Below, in pieces: positions 12,031 through 22,840 of a stretch of DNA of 64,000 bases. The notes beneath the pieces are model-generated. The model searched no databases. It saw nothing but the letters and a program-made list of their open reading frames with translations, and was not told the DNA's origin. Each line of letters starts with the position of its first letter. Positions within the stretch are counted from its first letter, which is position 1. The stretch lies in the NCBI RefSeq assembly GCF_048771995.1, contig NC_133034.1:1674001-1738000 (forward strand), in the 5' to 3' direction. Source of the DNA: Taeniopygia guttata. Lineage: Eukaryota > Chordata > Aves > Passeriformes > Estrildidae. The position numbers and the translations under genes are program-made.

Positions 12031-12443
12031 TGCCTTGGAGGGGCTGCCCAGAGCAGAGGCTGGACAAGATTCAGAGAATAAAGTGGGTCTTTATTGAAGG
12101 CACCTTGGGCAGCCAAAGCCTCCCAGAGGCTGCACCCAAGGTGAACAATGGGCACCAGTTTTTCAGACAATTATAAGTTTGGTTCATTTACATATCAGGG
12201 GTTAATCCTCCAATTACAGCTTCAGCTAATGAAGTCATTTACCCCCAGTTTGCTCCCCCAATTCACTTTTGTTTGTACTTTTCAGGTCCTGAGGCTGTAG
12301 GGTATCCTTGGGTTCAAGGTGCAGAGGGATTGTTTTGTCTGACCAAAATGTGAAGACAGTAGTTAACACTTGATATGAAATATAGAGTTATGCACTAATG
12401 CAGCACAGGATTTGAAAAATATAAAGGCTGAAATCTTAAGGCA
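12031..12443 (-). mobile_element. Fossil solo LTR (413 bp)
   Basis: Bounded by a perfect 6-bp inverted terminal repeat, TGCCTT at 12031 and AAGGCA ending at 12443, giving TG...CA ends on either strand. On the - strand AATAAA (12095-12090) lies about 60 bp before the 3' end, as expected for an R/U5 layout. The sequence matches my memory of a common passerine ERV LTR family. No clear target-site duplication is seen, and there is no internal retroviral sequence beside it, so it is a solo LTR fossil. Confidence 0.7.
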
Positions 12444-12840
12444 TGGTGCTGCCTGCTCCTGATGTCCTGGTGGCTGCCGCCACCGCGGCTCCAGGCATCT
12501 CAGCCAGCGGGGCTGAGGGCTGCCCAGCACCTGTGCCAGAGAGACTGGGGGCTGCTGCTGGAATTGCCATGTTGTTATCTCACCCAGGGACCCCTCAGGA
12601 CAGGTTTTGTGGCCCTGCTGCTGCCACCCGCCCCAGCTGGGCAATGGAGGTGCGGGGTGCTGCCGAGGGCAGTGGCGCTCAGGGGAGGCAGGAGCAGGGA
12701 CATGCCCGCCCTCCCTCCCCTACACAGGGGCTTGCCCTCACCTGTGCCATGTCCTGGCACTCACCCAAACACACAGGAGGTGGCAAAAGCTAAAATTAAT
12801 ATTTTAATGTTCACACCCGTGTTTTTCCCTCACAGAGATG

Positions 12841-13470
12841 AGGTGCTGTGGGAATGCAGAACTTCCCTCTGGCTGCTCTGGCAGGTCTGGGACCCTGGCA
12901 GGGGTCAGGAACCCCCCTGGACAGAGCCCCCAGAGACACTGTCTGTGATCTCTGTCCATGGAAAAGAGTTTTCAATCTTACAGGATGAATTACCAGCTCT
13001 GAGTGTTTGATATAAGTAATAATTAAGTGTGGCATGGGTGCAAAAGTAAAATTTTAGGATTCTAGATTAGGGGTCCAAAGGGGACAAATGGAGGAAATTG
13101 GGTGTGCCTTGTCCTTTTTCTCCTTCTTCATGCCCTCCATGTTTCACTGTGGTGTTGGCATTTTTCTGTTGGTTCAGGCTGGGGACACACTGTCCAACGT
13201 AGGTGACAGATATTGGCACGTTATTGTAAATCCAGCACAGGTAGTTTCTGGTATTTAATGTTTGTACCATCCCACTGAGGGCAGAGCCCCACACGCTGCC
13301 CTGCAGGACAGAGCTGCGGCAGGGCAGCAGAACATGTTAGAGATAAACAGAATAAACAACCTTGAAACCAGCACAGACGAATTATGGCTTCTTCTTTGGC
13401 AGCGGGGCTGAAAGACAGAGACTTTCTACAATCTCAGAATCATCAATACCCACAGATTCCGATAAGGTGC
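12841..13470 (+). mobile_element. Fossil solo LTR with perfect 6-bp duplication (copy A)
   Basis: The LTR spans 12847-13464 (618 bp) and is flanked by the direct repeat AGGTGC at 12841-12846 and 13465-13470. It starts TGTGGGA and ends in ATTCCGATA. AATAAA at 13351 lies about 110 bp before the 3' end, which sets the sense strand as +. It is a close relative, along its whole length, of the element at 53794-54410 (617 bp). The 6-bp duplication is the size typical of ERVK-type (class II) elements. Hand comparison gives about 6% difference between the two copies, suggesting roughly ten to fifteen million years at usual passerine rates. There is no internal retroviral region. Confidence 0.85.
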
Positions 13471-15197
13471 CAGAGGCCGCACTTTGTCTCCAAAGCTGAG
13501 TGGCTCTGTGCAAAATCCTCCCTGGGCACCCAGGGGGTGTTTAAAAGTAACACTGCTTTTCTGACCAAAACTGTTCCTGAATTTGGCAAATAGCTTTGAG
13601 GAGAAAAGTTAAATATCTTTTGCTGTCCATGTTTAAAATAGACTCTCGAGCTGCTGCACTGAGGCACAGTTTGCCAGCAGCTCCTGTGCCCTCACGGTCC
13701 CCATGGTCATTGCAGAACAGGACCCTGGGACACCTTGTGGGGGCAGAACCTTGCATGCCGTGATGTACTTATGAAAGTATCTGAGAGTGGGTTTTTGTTT
13801 TGTTTTGTGTTTGTTTGGTTTTTGTTTGTTTTGGTTTTTTGTTTTGTTTCTTAAATGTTGTTTTGGTTTGTTTTTCAAACCAAACAAACCAGCTGTTTGG
13901 GATGACCCACCCTTTCCTGGAAGGATGCACCTTCAGGGTGGGTTGTCAGACCATGGTGTCAGGAGCAGGAGGAGAAAGGGCTGAGGCTGCAGATTGCACT
14001 CAGGGACGTGTGGCACCATGAAGGGTGGCATTGTAATTGCTTTGTCATTTAAAAAAATGTGCTGAAAGTGACTGGCATGGTTGGAGTCAAATGCTGGGCA
14101 GCAGTGAGCCCTTCATGAGTCGGATGTGATGTGCTCTTGGTGTGCTCTGGTGTCAGTGGAGCAAGAAAACTACAACAAACCAAACCAAAAAGCAAATGAA
14201 CAAACAAACAAAGACATCTTCTGTCACCAGGGCTTAGCATGGAAAAATTTGCAAAGCAATACATGATTTATTGTGATTTATTCTAAGAACTATCACTGTA
14301 TATACATTTTCCTGGCACTTTCCCTCTGTGACAGTTGACAACTGGAGTTTTCCCCAGGGATGTAGCAGTGCTGCAGGTGTCAGCCCTGGCTGTCCCACTG
14401 CTTGTCATCTCTCTGTGCCTGTGCCAAGGGGCTCCCTCAGCCCTCCCTTGTCTCCCACCGCCCCCTTTCCTGGCACTCACTCTGGGCCCAGGGCGCTGCT
14501 GCCAAGATCTTCCAAAGGAGCCCCTTTCACAGCCAGTGCCTGCCAAGGAGAGCTGTTGGCATTGCCACAATTCTGCTTTTTATGGCATTTTTCTTTCCTC
14601 CTTTTTTTTATTCTTTCTTCCTCCTTCAGAAGTTGGGTAACAGATGTTGAAATTTGTTCCCGTCTGAGGATGTGAATAGGACCTAGGTGACAAAAACAAA
14701 GTTAAAGCAAATTGGACACTTACTTTTGGTTGCATCTATGAACTCCCACCCAGGGATGCAAAAGCAAACACAAAAACCCTCTGAAATCTTGTTAATAGTT
14801 TAAGGAGCAGCTGATACCTCCTAAAAACCTTCAGACCATAAGGATTCTGTTGCTTTGTCTGACTTTTCTTTACTTGTCCTTCATTGTTCTTCCTAGTGAA
14901 TGCTATTTGCATGAAAATGGGACCTTTTGTTTCTGAAGAACTGATCCATCCCTGCTGCTTATTCCTCATTTGGACACTGTCCATTGGAGCCTGAGTCTGT
15001 CCAGAGAGTGCAGTTAACTCGGATCCTCTAGACTCTGATCCTCTGGGACACTGGGCTCGCTTCCACAGCATCTGGCTGTGATACAGAAAAGGGTTTCTCA
15101 CTTCAGGTGGATTAAGTATGCAGCAGAGGCTGAATGAACGTGGCTGTAATGGAGACTGGGTGCAGTCATACCACCCTGGCAAGCAGCAGAAAACAGC
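13471..15197. other. Intergenic, low-complexity patches, no gene recognised
   Basis: Contains a (GTTTT)n-like stretch at about 13793-13875 that runs into a short hairpin (GGTTTGTTT paired with AAACAAACC, about 13865-13890), and an A/C-rich counterpart at about 14172-14211. No exon or RNA gene was recognised. Confidence 0.5.
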
Positions 15198-15790
15198 TGT
15201 GATTTTGAGTTTGAACCATAGAATGAATTACCAACTTTAAAGGTAGAACAAGCAGTCACAGAAGGTTAGATGGTATAATAAAAGTAGTCACAAATTAAAG
15301 AGTAAAATTTTTTAGTATTGTACAGGGGGGTTTTACCACCTGTACAGGGGGGGGTTTAACACCTATACAGGGGGGGTTTTACTTTATACAAAGAGGTCAA
15401 GAGTTCTAAAATAAAGGAAAGTGGGCCTGATCCTATTCTTCCTCCTTCTTCTTCCTTACCTCCATGTTCTTAGTAATGTTAGCATTTTTCTATTAGTTTA
15501 AGCTAAGAACACACTGTTCAACGTAAATAATAGATATTAGCACATTATTATAAATATAATACACGTAATTTCTAATATATAATGTTTGTACCATCCCACT
15601 AAGGGGCAGAGCCCCACACACTGCCCTGCAGGACAGACCTGCAGCAGAGCAGCAAAACATGTTATAGATAAACAAAAATAAACAACCTTAAAAACAACAC
15701 AGACGAACTATAGCTTCTTCTTTAGCAACAAAGCAAAAAGACAAAGACTTTCTACAATCTCAAAATCACCAATACCCACAAATTCCAACA
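15198..15790 (+). mobile_element. Fossil LTR of a related subfamily, G-to-A rich (copy C)
   Basis: The 3' ~360 bases (about 15430-15790) align throughout with copies A and B, including the AATAAA (15677) and the terminal ATTCCAACA. The 5' part differs and contains about three copies of a 23-bp unit (TGTACAGGGGGGTTTTACCAC type, about 15318-15390). The 5' edge is set by a TGTG at 15198 and is uncertain; I see no target-site duplication. Compared with copies A and B the aligned part shows a very strong excess of G-to-A on the sense strand. It is non-coding and a fossil. Confidence 0.65.
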
Positions 15791-18700
15791 AAGATTCTTG
15801 GGCACATGCAGTGGAGTTCTGGAAAAACAAATGTTTCATCTAATGCAAAAAAAAACCAGTTTTCAGTACAGGAGTCTGGCTGCTGTGGTGTTCAAGTTAA
15901 CAATTTGATAGCCTGAGAATTAGAATGGGTGTATTTACCCACATGATTGGATTTTTGATTGGCAAAAAGTGGGAGAGAGATTTAGGATATCTTCTAAAGA
16001 TGTTTTTTGACAGGTGTATGTGGGCACCCCAAGGCAAATGACACAGGCTAATTTGAAAGAGCAATAACCCATAATAGCATAAAAATATCAGAATGGTGTG
16101 ATTATGTGCCGAAATGAAATCTGAGATAAGAGTCAGTGATCCTGCTTGGTTTCTGCCCTGTTGTTCCCAACCAAGGTGCCATATTATTCCAGCCTCAGTA
16201 TCCTGTGGTGCAAAGAAGGGGGCATTAAAAGTCTCACTCTTGCTGCTGAATGTGTTGGGCTTTTTCTCACCATTTTAGCATGGAGTGGGTTACAAATGCA
16301 AATGTGGCCATGGCATTGCTTTACCTCCTTCCTTTCCTGAACATGTGGTTTTTCTGAGGAATCACAAGGCAATATGTGTCAGGCTGTGTGTTTAAATTAG
16401 GAGTAATCTGGCTCCTTTTGTGTGGTTTTTGCCGTGAGAGATGGGCAGAAGTGAGATAGACCACGAATACCCCATCCCTGCCCAATTCCACATTGGAGGC
16501 TGGGTGGGATACCACAGTGCAGCTCAGAAGGGAACAAACACCCCTCATGACACAACAGGGTCCCACCCCAGGGTCTTTGTGCAGCCACAGGCAGGACCAG
16601 CAGCAAGAGCTGAGCTCAGAGCCAAACAGAGTGTTTTACACCTCAGCCACTGCTCAAACAAAAAGGCCTAAATAGCATGTTTATTATTAATGCCAAGTTA
16701 TTCTGCTCTGCATGAGGGAAACCAACCCACATGCAGGGCTCTTACTGATATGCCAAGCTGGGTCTGGCAAAAGTCACAGTCCTTTGTTTCTGCCCCCTTC
16801 CAGCTGCAACATTTTCAAACCACACCACCTCCTATCAGTATGAATGAAGTCAGTCAGGTCTCTGCTGTCTGCAACTTCTTGTGTTTTCTTTCCTAAGCTC
16901 TTCTTCAAACTGATAAAAGCTGTGTCAGACAGTGTCCCTCTCAATAGTGATGGCAGGCCGGGTAGGCCCAGGTTAAGTGCTGGGCTCGGGGAGGTGGCTT
17001 TACTTGCAGTCACAAAGTTAATACTTAGCCAGGAACGGTTGGGATTCTTGTGGTGTACTCCAAAGTGTAATCTAAACTGGATTTCCTGGGTTTGTAATGC
17101 TTAGTTTTGGATTAACAATTGCCCACCAGTGTGTTTATAGCTCGAACCTGCTGATGCTTGCTCTCAACACAGTCCCAGTGTAATGCCCTTTTTGTCTTGG
17201 AATAGAGAGAAGGATTAATAGGAATCTGTGGCATAAAGCAGATGTGAGGTTTTACATCGTTTGATGTCTGCAAATGGCACTGATTCAGCTCTTCTTCCAG
17301 GGACACATTTCTGATTCCTCATAGATTTTTCATTTTAACACTCCCACAGCAACATTAGAAAACGTGATAAATGCCATTCTTACGAAGTGACAGTGTATAA
17401 AATCAGAATAATAAGAATAAACAAAATGAAGGAGGTTGTAGGCGTCCTTTCCATTTCCCAGCAGCTAAAGACTGATTCATTAGTTTGTTGCTATGGTAGG
17501 CCTTTCTCAGTAGCAAGAAACCAAATGGAGGAGAACTCTCAGCTTTGCTAAAGGGTTCAGTGCCTCCAGAAACTAAAGGCAGAGGCTTGTGAAAGGGAAG
17601 AAAGGATGAGCACAGGGATGAATAAGGCAAGCTGGAGCTCCTGATTGAATTGTGGCTTTGCATTGGCCAGCTGCAGATTGAGCAGAAAACTGCTCCTCAT
17701 GTGTGAGATCAGTGTGCTCCCCCAAAACTGGAGTCTCATCTGCGTGTCCCTGGCACTCCAAGGTCAGCTGTGGTCCCATTTAGGACATTTTTACTTCTTT
17801 GTGACTTCCACCAGTAAATGCAGCAGATGGAAAGAGCTTGCAAACAGCTTTGCTCTGTGGGGAGATAGCTGTGAAGGGATCTGGGGCGTGACTTCTGCCT
17901 CTGCCTATCTGCAGCACTTCACTTTAACAGCAAAATTAACTATTTCACTTCTCAGAGGGCTTCTGCCTAGCATCTGCAGTGCTACAAATTCATTTTTAGA
18001 TCATACTGCTGTCCTTCTGCAGAGAGAACAAAGGGCTATTTTAACCTGTTTTAGCAGCAGTAAAAATGCTAAAACATTTTGAGAGAAGTGAAGCATAAGA
18101 AAATCTCTATAAAGCCCTTTTTATCTCTGTTGAGAATTACTTTTCTGAAGCTTTTTCTTGTTACTGCTGATCACAGATATGATATTGTTTTGACTTTTCT
18201 CCATTCATTGTATGTGAACATCTTTTATAAAATATATAAAGTGAATAGGTTTTTTTACTTTTTCATTTTTTATTCCCCAAATAGCGAAAACTCTGTAGAA
18301 TTTTCTGCATGCCTGGTACCTGTGTTGATTCTCTCCATTTGGGAAATGAATACTTTGGTTGGGATTTCCATGGTTATTTGTAAATATCATTGGTGATGTT
18401 TTCTTTTAAACCTTTTATTCTTTCACAAGCCAAACAGATACCTCCTGAGCCTGACACATCAGATAATAGTTGTACTAGAAGACAAGAATTTTGCAAAGCA
18501 AAGGACAGATGTGCAGAGTTAATCTAAGTCTGAGCCTCACTGCTTTCCCAGGTGAGTGGGAAAGAGCAGGGAATAGAGCATTTGCTGCTGAAGCACATGC
18601 CCAGTCTCTGTGAAACCTGCAAAGAAGTGAGTGGGAAAATTGCTTATGTGAACAGGATACAGGCTGGAAGGTCTGCAACACTTGGCAAGAAATGTGGCAG

Positions 18701-21700
18701 CCTCAGGGTGTGTTTCTGGAAGGCCTCTCAGCTGAAATGCCTTGCTTGGCCCAAAGGGTGGAGCTCCCCAGCAGTGCAGCTTCAGCAGCTCCCATGACCA
18801 GCCGTGTTCTCAGTGCTGCTTCAAATCTTTTGCCTTTCACTGTCCAAATGCAAAGCCAAGTGCAAGTAGTACACATGCTCTATAGCAGCTCTCTAGCCCC
18901 CACTGCATTTTTTTAGAATGAACTAATGGTTTTAAGCTAAGAACTGTATATGTTAGGAATTAGTCCTCTATTCTTGGGGACAATTTGTTTCCAAACAAAT
19001 CCTTGGTTTTGCTTTCTTTTTCTTCATATGAATTTCAGGTTTTCAGATTTTTTTTTTCTCCTTTGATTTCTTAGCACTCTACATCTTTTAATATTCTCTT
19101 GGTGATACCCCATGTTCATGGTTTAGATATAAATGCCTTCCTATGAGCAAGTTGCTGTAGTCACCCATCTGAGCAAAGAAAGGATCAGACAGCACTACAT
19201 TTGACCTGGAGAGTGAATATTCAGAGGCCCAGAAGGGAACTTTTTAGTAGAAAATATTGCCTTTACAAAATTCTAATTTGTCCCAGGGATGTAGAATGGA
19301 AGTCGTTCCTGTGCCCTGATCATCGGTGTCTCAGGGCTGGCAGGGGCACTGCCATGGGCACAGGCAGGCACAGACTGTGCTTGCCTGTGCCCTGTCCATG
19401 GCCAGGTACTTGCTTTTCTACACCTCAGCCTGTTTGTTTCTGAAAAATCAGTGGCCAGATTCACTGGAGAAACATAGAGGAGATGCTCAGGTGAAGAAGA
19501 AATGCTTCAGGCATTTTTAACTTTCCTTTGTTAGCAATGCTTATTCTGGTCAACACCCCAGCCCTTTCTAAGCAGTATGCTATTGCTGAGGAAGGTAGCC
19601 TAGAAGCCAAAAATTCCTAAATTTAATGTTCATCTCCCTGCTGTCTACCAGCACTCTAAATTAAATTACAGTGCACGTTACTTTATGATCTGTGGGACCA
19701 AGGACAGCAGGGTAAAAAACCAAAGAACAGGCGTACTCAGAAAAAAGCTGAGCAACAGAGGAAGCATAAAACTACAGGTGAGCTTCCAGTCTCAGTTATT
19801 GCAGTGTAAGCCCAAAGTCATGGCAGTGAAACTAATGGAGCTGCCTCAGGCTACAAAAGAGCAGTTGAGATCAGTTTTCTCATGCACTCTGGCATTTTCT
19901 GCCTCCCCAGGAACTGACGAAATCCCTGCTCTGTCTGTTCAGGCACTGTCAGTTAAGCTGGAGGCCCTCTTGGCATGGCCCACTGCTTTGAGATGGAAAA
20001 TAACTCTTTTGCCTCAGCACTATTTTCTTCTATCATTTGTTAACTCTTTTTCCAAAAGAAGCCTGAAGTTGCAATGGTAAAATCTTTGTGTCTACTGAAG
20101 TGTAGTTAGTTAAAAGTTAAGTTATGAGCAAGGACCTGATGAAGATTCCTTGTCTGCTGACAGGGATATTCAGGATATTCTGAAGTTACTGAGGGAATCG
20201 ATGGAAATGGCCATTGCTATGGGGAGGGAATTCTTGCTGGAATATCCTGCTGAATTTTATTTTCAGGCATTTTTTCATAACCAGGGCATAAGGTAAATAC
20301 ACAGTCTGTGTCTTCTCAGAAGCACGATTCATTACCTGAATACCAAAAGGACTTTGTCAACAGCAGTATATACTTAGGTCTCTGCTGGGTCAGTGTTCCC
20401 AACTGGAGCTGGGTTTCTTTGGTACAATCTCATACACAGATTCACTCTAAAAAACATTCCCTTTGACAGACTGGAGCCCCCACATGTAAGTTCTCCCCTC
20501 CAGCTCAGGGGAGAAATCAGTACACAGTTTGTGCACTATCCTTGCCAAAAGTGTGTGGAAAAGAGACGGTTCAAAGGCTGGGATTAGTGTCCCTGCCTCA
20601 AAGAGGTGCTGCAAGGATCCAGCTCAGCATGAATATGAGAACTCTTTGGCTTTCCCTGCTGAATCAGCCTCATCCCCCAGGAAGGTGGCAGCTGATGGCT
20701 GGGACAGAATTGCAGGCAGCAGTGGGGTGGCCCAGAGCAGTGGGCTGCCTCTCTGCAGGCTGGATGCTCCTTGTCTTTGGGTTTATCTCTGCCTGTGAGC
20801 GCTGATAAGAAGTAACTGACTGGCATGTTAGGCTCTTGCTGCTTGATTATTTTTTATTGCCTTGTTTGCTTGGGCAATGGGAGTGCTTAGCTTGCTCTGG
20901 GGTCCAAAAGGTTGCTTTCCCCCAGGGTTCTGTGTGTTTCTGGCTACTGCTTTAGGGATCAGGGATACTCTTATCTTATCCCTGCATAAGGTGGGGGTAG
21001 TTCCTTCAGGTTCATGTGTTTGCCACTACATTGGACATGGGGATTTTATTTCATGCTCTTGTTTGGTTTGGCTCTGTTCATGAAACTGTATTTGTAACCA
21101 AGCAGGAAGAACAGATGTGAAAAGCCTGCAAGTAGGAGAGGAGGTGGTGAGGAAAGGAGGAAAGCTGGAAGTGGGGGAATCAATTAATGTGTGCTGTGTG
21201 GGGATTTGAGCCCGTGGCAGCATTAGTTGGATGTGTGATGAGCTGTCACAACAGCTGTCACTAAAACAAGTGCTGCACCTTGCAGTCCAGCAGTGGAGGA
21301 ATGACATGGAGATCTTGCTATACCCATGTGAATCTAAAGCTGCCTTTGCATTTAGAGTTACAATCATTATTTTATTTTTTAAATAGCATGCGCAAGACTA
21401 AACCAAACAGGTGCATGTGTGTGAGGACAAGCATATGTGACCAGGACAGGGGAGGCAACAGAATTTAGTCTGGAGCTTTTACCATGAACTTCAAGTCTTT
21501 GTTCCTTACCAGACCAAGTCTGTAGTGACTAAAGTTTTGAGGAAGGTTTGCAGGTACAGCGTGGACAGGGAAGCTGAAATACACTACCACATATAAGTTA
21601 ATATTTTTCTTATTTTCAAAGGAAAGAAGAATCAGATCCAAAGAAATATGCATCATTATTCATATGAATAATTAAATAACTTTTTATACATAAATAATAA

Positions 21701-21891
21701 CAGGAAACATTGTGGAAAGAAATAAAATGTTAGGAAGAGTCTCCTCGAAATTTACTTAGCTCTGGGTTTTAGGAAATATTTTCATCATTGAATATTTAAA
21801 GCAAATTGCTTAGGCAAGAAGCTCAGAATCCTGTACTTTCCATAAAAGCCTCTCCACACATCATCCCAAGTATGAACATGCAGTACATAAA
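15791..21891. other. Intergenic, no gene recognised
   Basis: About 6.1 kb downstream (3') of the GPR55-like receptor. The region next to 21891 should contain that gene's 3'UTR. A candidate poly(A) signal on the - strand (AATAAA, the TTTATT at about 21371 on +) lies about 0.5 kb past its stop codon, but this is weak evidence. No further exons, arrays or mobile elements were recognised. Confidence 0.45.
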
Positions 21892-22809
21892 TCAAGGCTT
21901 TTGCATGGCTCTTTTTTCACTGTTTTGCAATGGGTCTTCCAAGGACTCCTTTAAAACAAAATAATAACACACCCCATCAAGACAGCAGTTCAGGTTTGCC
22001 CAGCAAAGGGTGACCTGGACAACGTCTCGTAGCACTTGTTGAAAACTGATGTGGATTATGTTGTTCTTCACCAAGAAGTACATGATGTAGGCCACGTGGT
22101 AAGGTGTGAAACACACCAGAAAGGCCACCAGGTTTGTCACCACGATCCTCTCTGCCCTGGTGCTGTGTGTTTGGAGGTTGTCTGGGTTTCTGTGCCTTCT
22201 CAGGCAGCGGACAGTTTGGGCGGTGCAGAAGGTCATGGCTGCCATGCTGCCCAAGAAGATGATCACCAGGGTGCTGAACAGGCCCGCGTTCTCCCACGTG
22301 CTCTTGGAGAAGTTGTGGAAGCAGGACGAGATGTGGTGGCCCTTCCCATGCAGCTGGAAAGTAGAGAGTGTCCCCACGGAGGTGCCCAGGCAGATGAGAG
22401 CACAGACCACGGCAGCCTTCTTGATGGACCTGAGGGTGAGGGCCACGAAGGGGTACTGGATAGCGACGTACCGGTCCACGCAGATGCACAGGGAGATGAG
22501 GATGCTGCCGTACATGTTCACAAAGTACAGACTCTCCAAGGTGGAGCAAAACACTGACCCCAAGTTCCAGTTGTCTTGAAGGTGGTAGGAAATTATTTTA
22601 AAAGGAAGAGTAAACAACAGCAAAGTATCCAGGAATATAAGGGCTATCATGTAGACTGTAGATTCTGACAGCTTTTTAACCTTAAAGAACAGGAATGACA
22701 GAGCCAGGATGTTGAACAGCAATCCCAGGATAAAAGTGGGGGTGTACATGATGAGCTGGAACAGTTCCACAGCAGCACTGATATTGCCCTTGCCATGGGT
22801 GTCATTCAT
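21892..22809 (-). CDS. GPR55-like class A G-protein-coupled receptor (GPR35/GPR55 family paralogue)
   Basis: A 305-residue seven-helix receptor in one coding exon. Visible hallmarks: N-terminal glycosylation sequons (N2-D-T, N9-I-S), N33 of helix 1, D61 of helix 2, C88 paired with C163 of the second extracellular loop, DRY at 112-114, CFTP with P236 in helix 6, and the D278-x-x-x-Y282 variant of NPxxY in helix 7. SLYFVNMYGS, the HGK loop, CFHN and NCCLD match GPR55, so it belongs to the GPR35/GPR55 (lysophospholipid-sensing) group. Human GPR55 has 319 residues. I start at the ATG of MNDTHGKG because a good splice acceptor (CTTCTCTTCCAG, AG at 22824-22823) lies 13 bases upstream, so the longer open frame (MVIFF...) would use intron. 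It lies on the same strand as GPR55, about 21 kb away. The ligand is unknown. Confidence 0.9.
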   Translation of the reverse strand: MNDTHGKGNISAAVELFQLIMYTPTFILGLLFNILALSFLFFKVKKLSESTVYMIALIFLDTLLLFTLPFKIISYHLQDNWNLGSVFCSTLESLYFVNMYGSILISLCICVDRYVAIQYPFVALTLRSIKKAAVVCALICLGTSVGTLSTFQLHGKGHHISSCFHNFSKSTWENAGLFSTLVIIFLGSMAAMTFCTAQTVRCLRRHRNPDNLQTHSTRAERIVVTNLVAFLVCFTPYHVAYIMYFLVKNNIIHISFQQVLRDVVQVTLCWANLNCCLDGVCYYFVLKESLEDPLQNSEKRAMQKP

Positions 22810-22840
22810 TTCTCCAAGTATGCTGGAAGAGAAGAAAATC
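22810..22840 (-). promoter_or_regulatory. Splice acceptor before the GPR55-like CDS
   Basis: Reading the - strand, TTTTCTTCTCTTCCAG ends at 22823 and the exon CATACTTGGAGAA leads straight into the ATG at 22809. A pyrimidine-rich tract plus CAG this close to the start codon means the coding exon is preceded by a non-coding first exon somewhere at higher coordinates. Confidence 0.75.

Noticed and set aside
13793-14211. T/G-rich and A/C-rich blocks with a hairpin as a small DNA transposon
   Set aside because: No defined terminal inverted repeats or target duplication; low-complexity sequence explains it.
22036-22579. + strand frames of 157-173 codons over the GPR55-like gene
   Set aside because: Antisense shadows of a clear receptor coding region.
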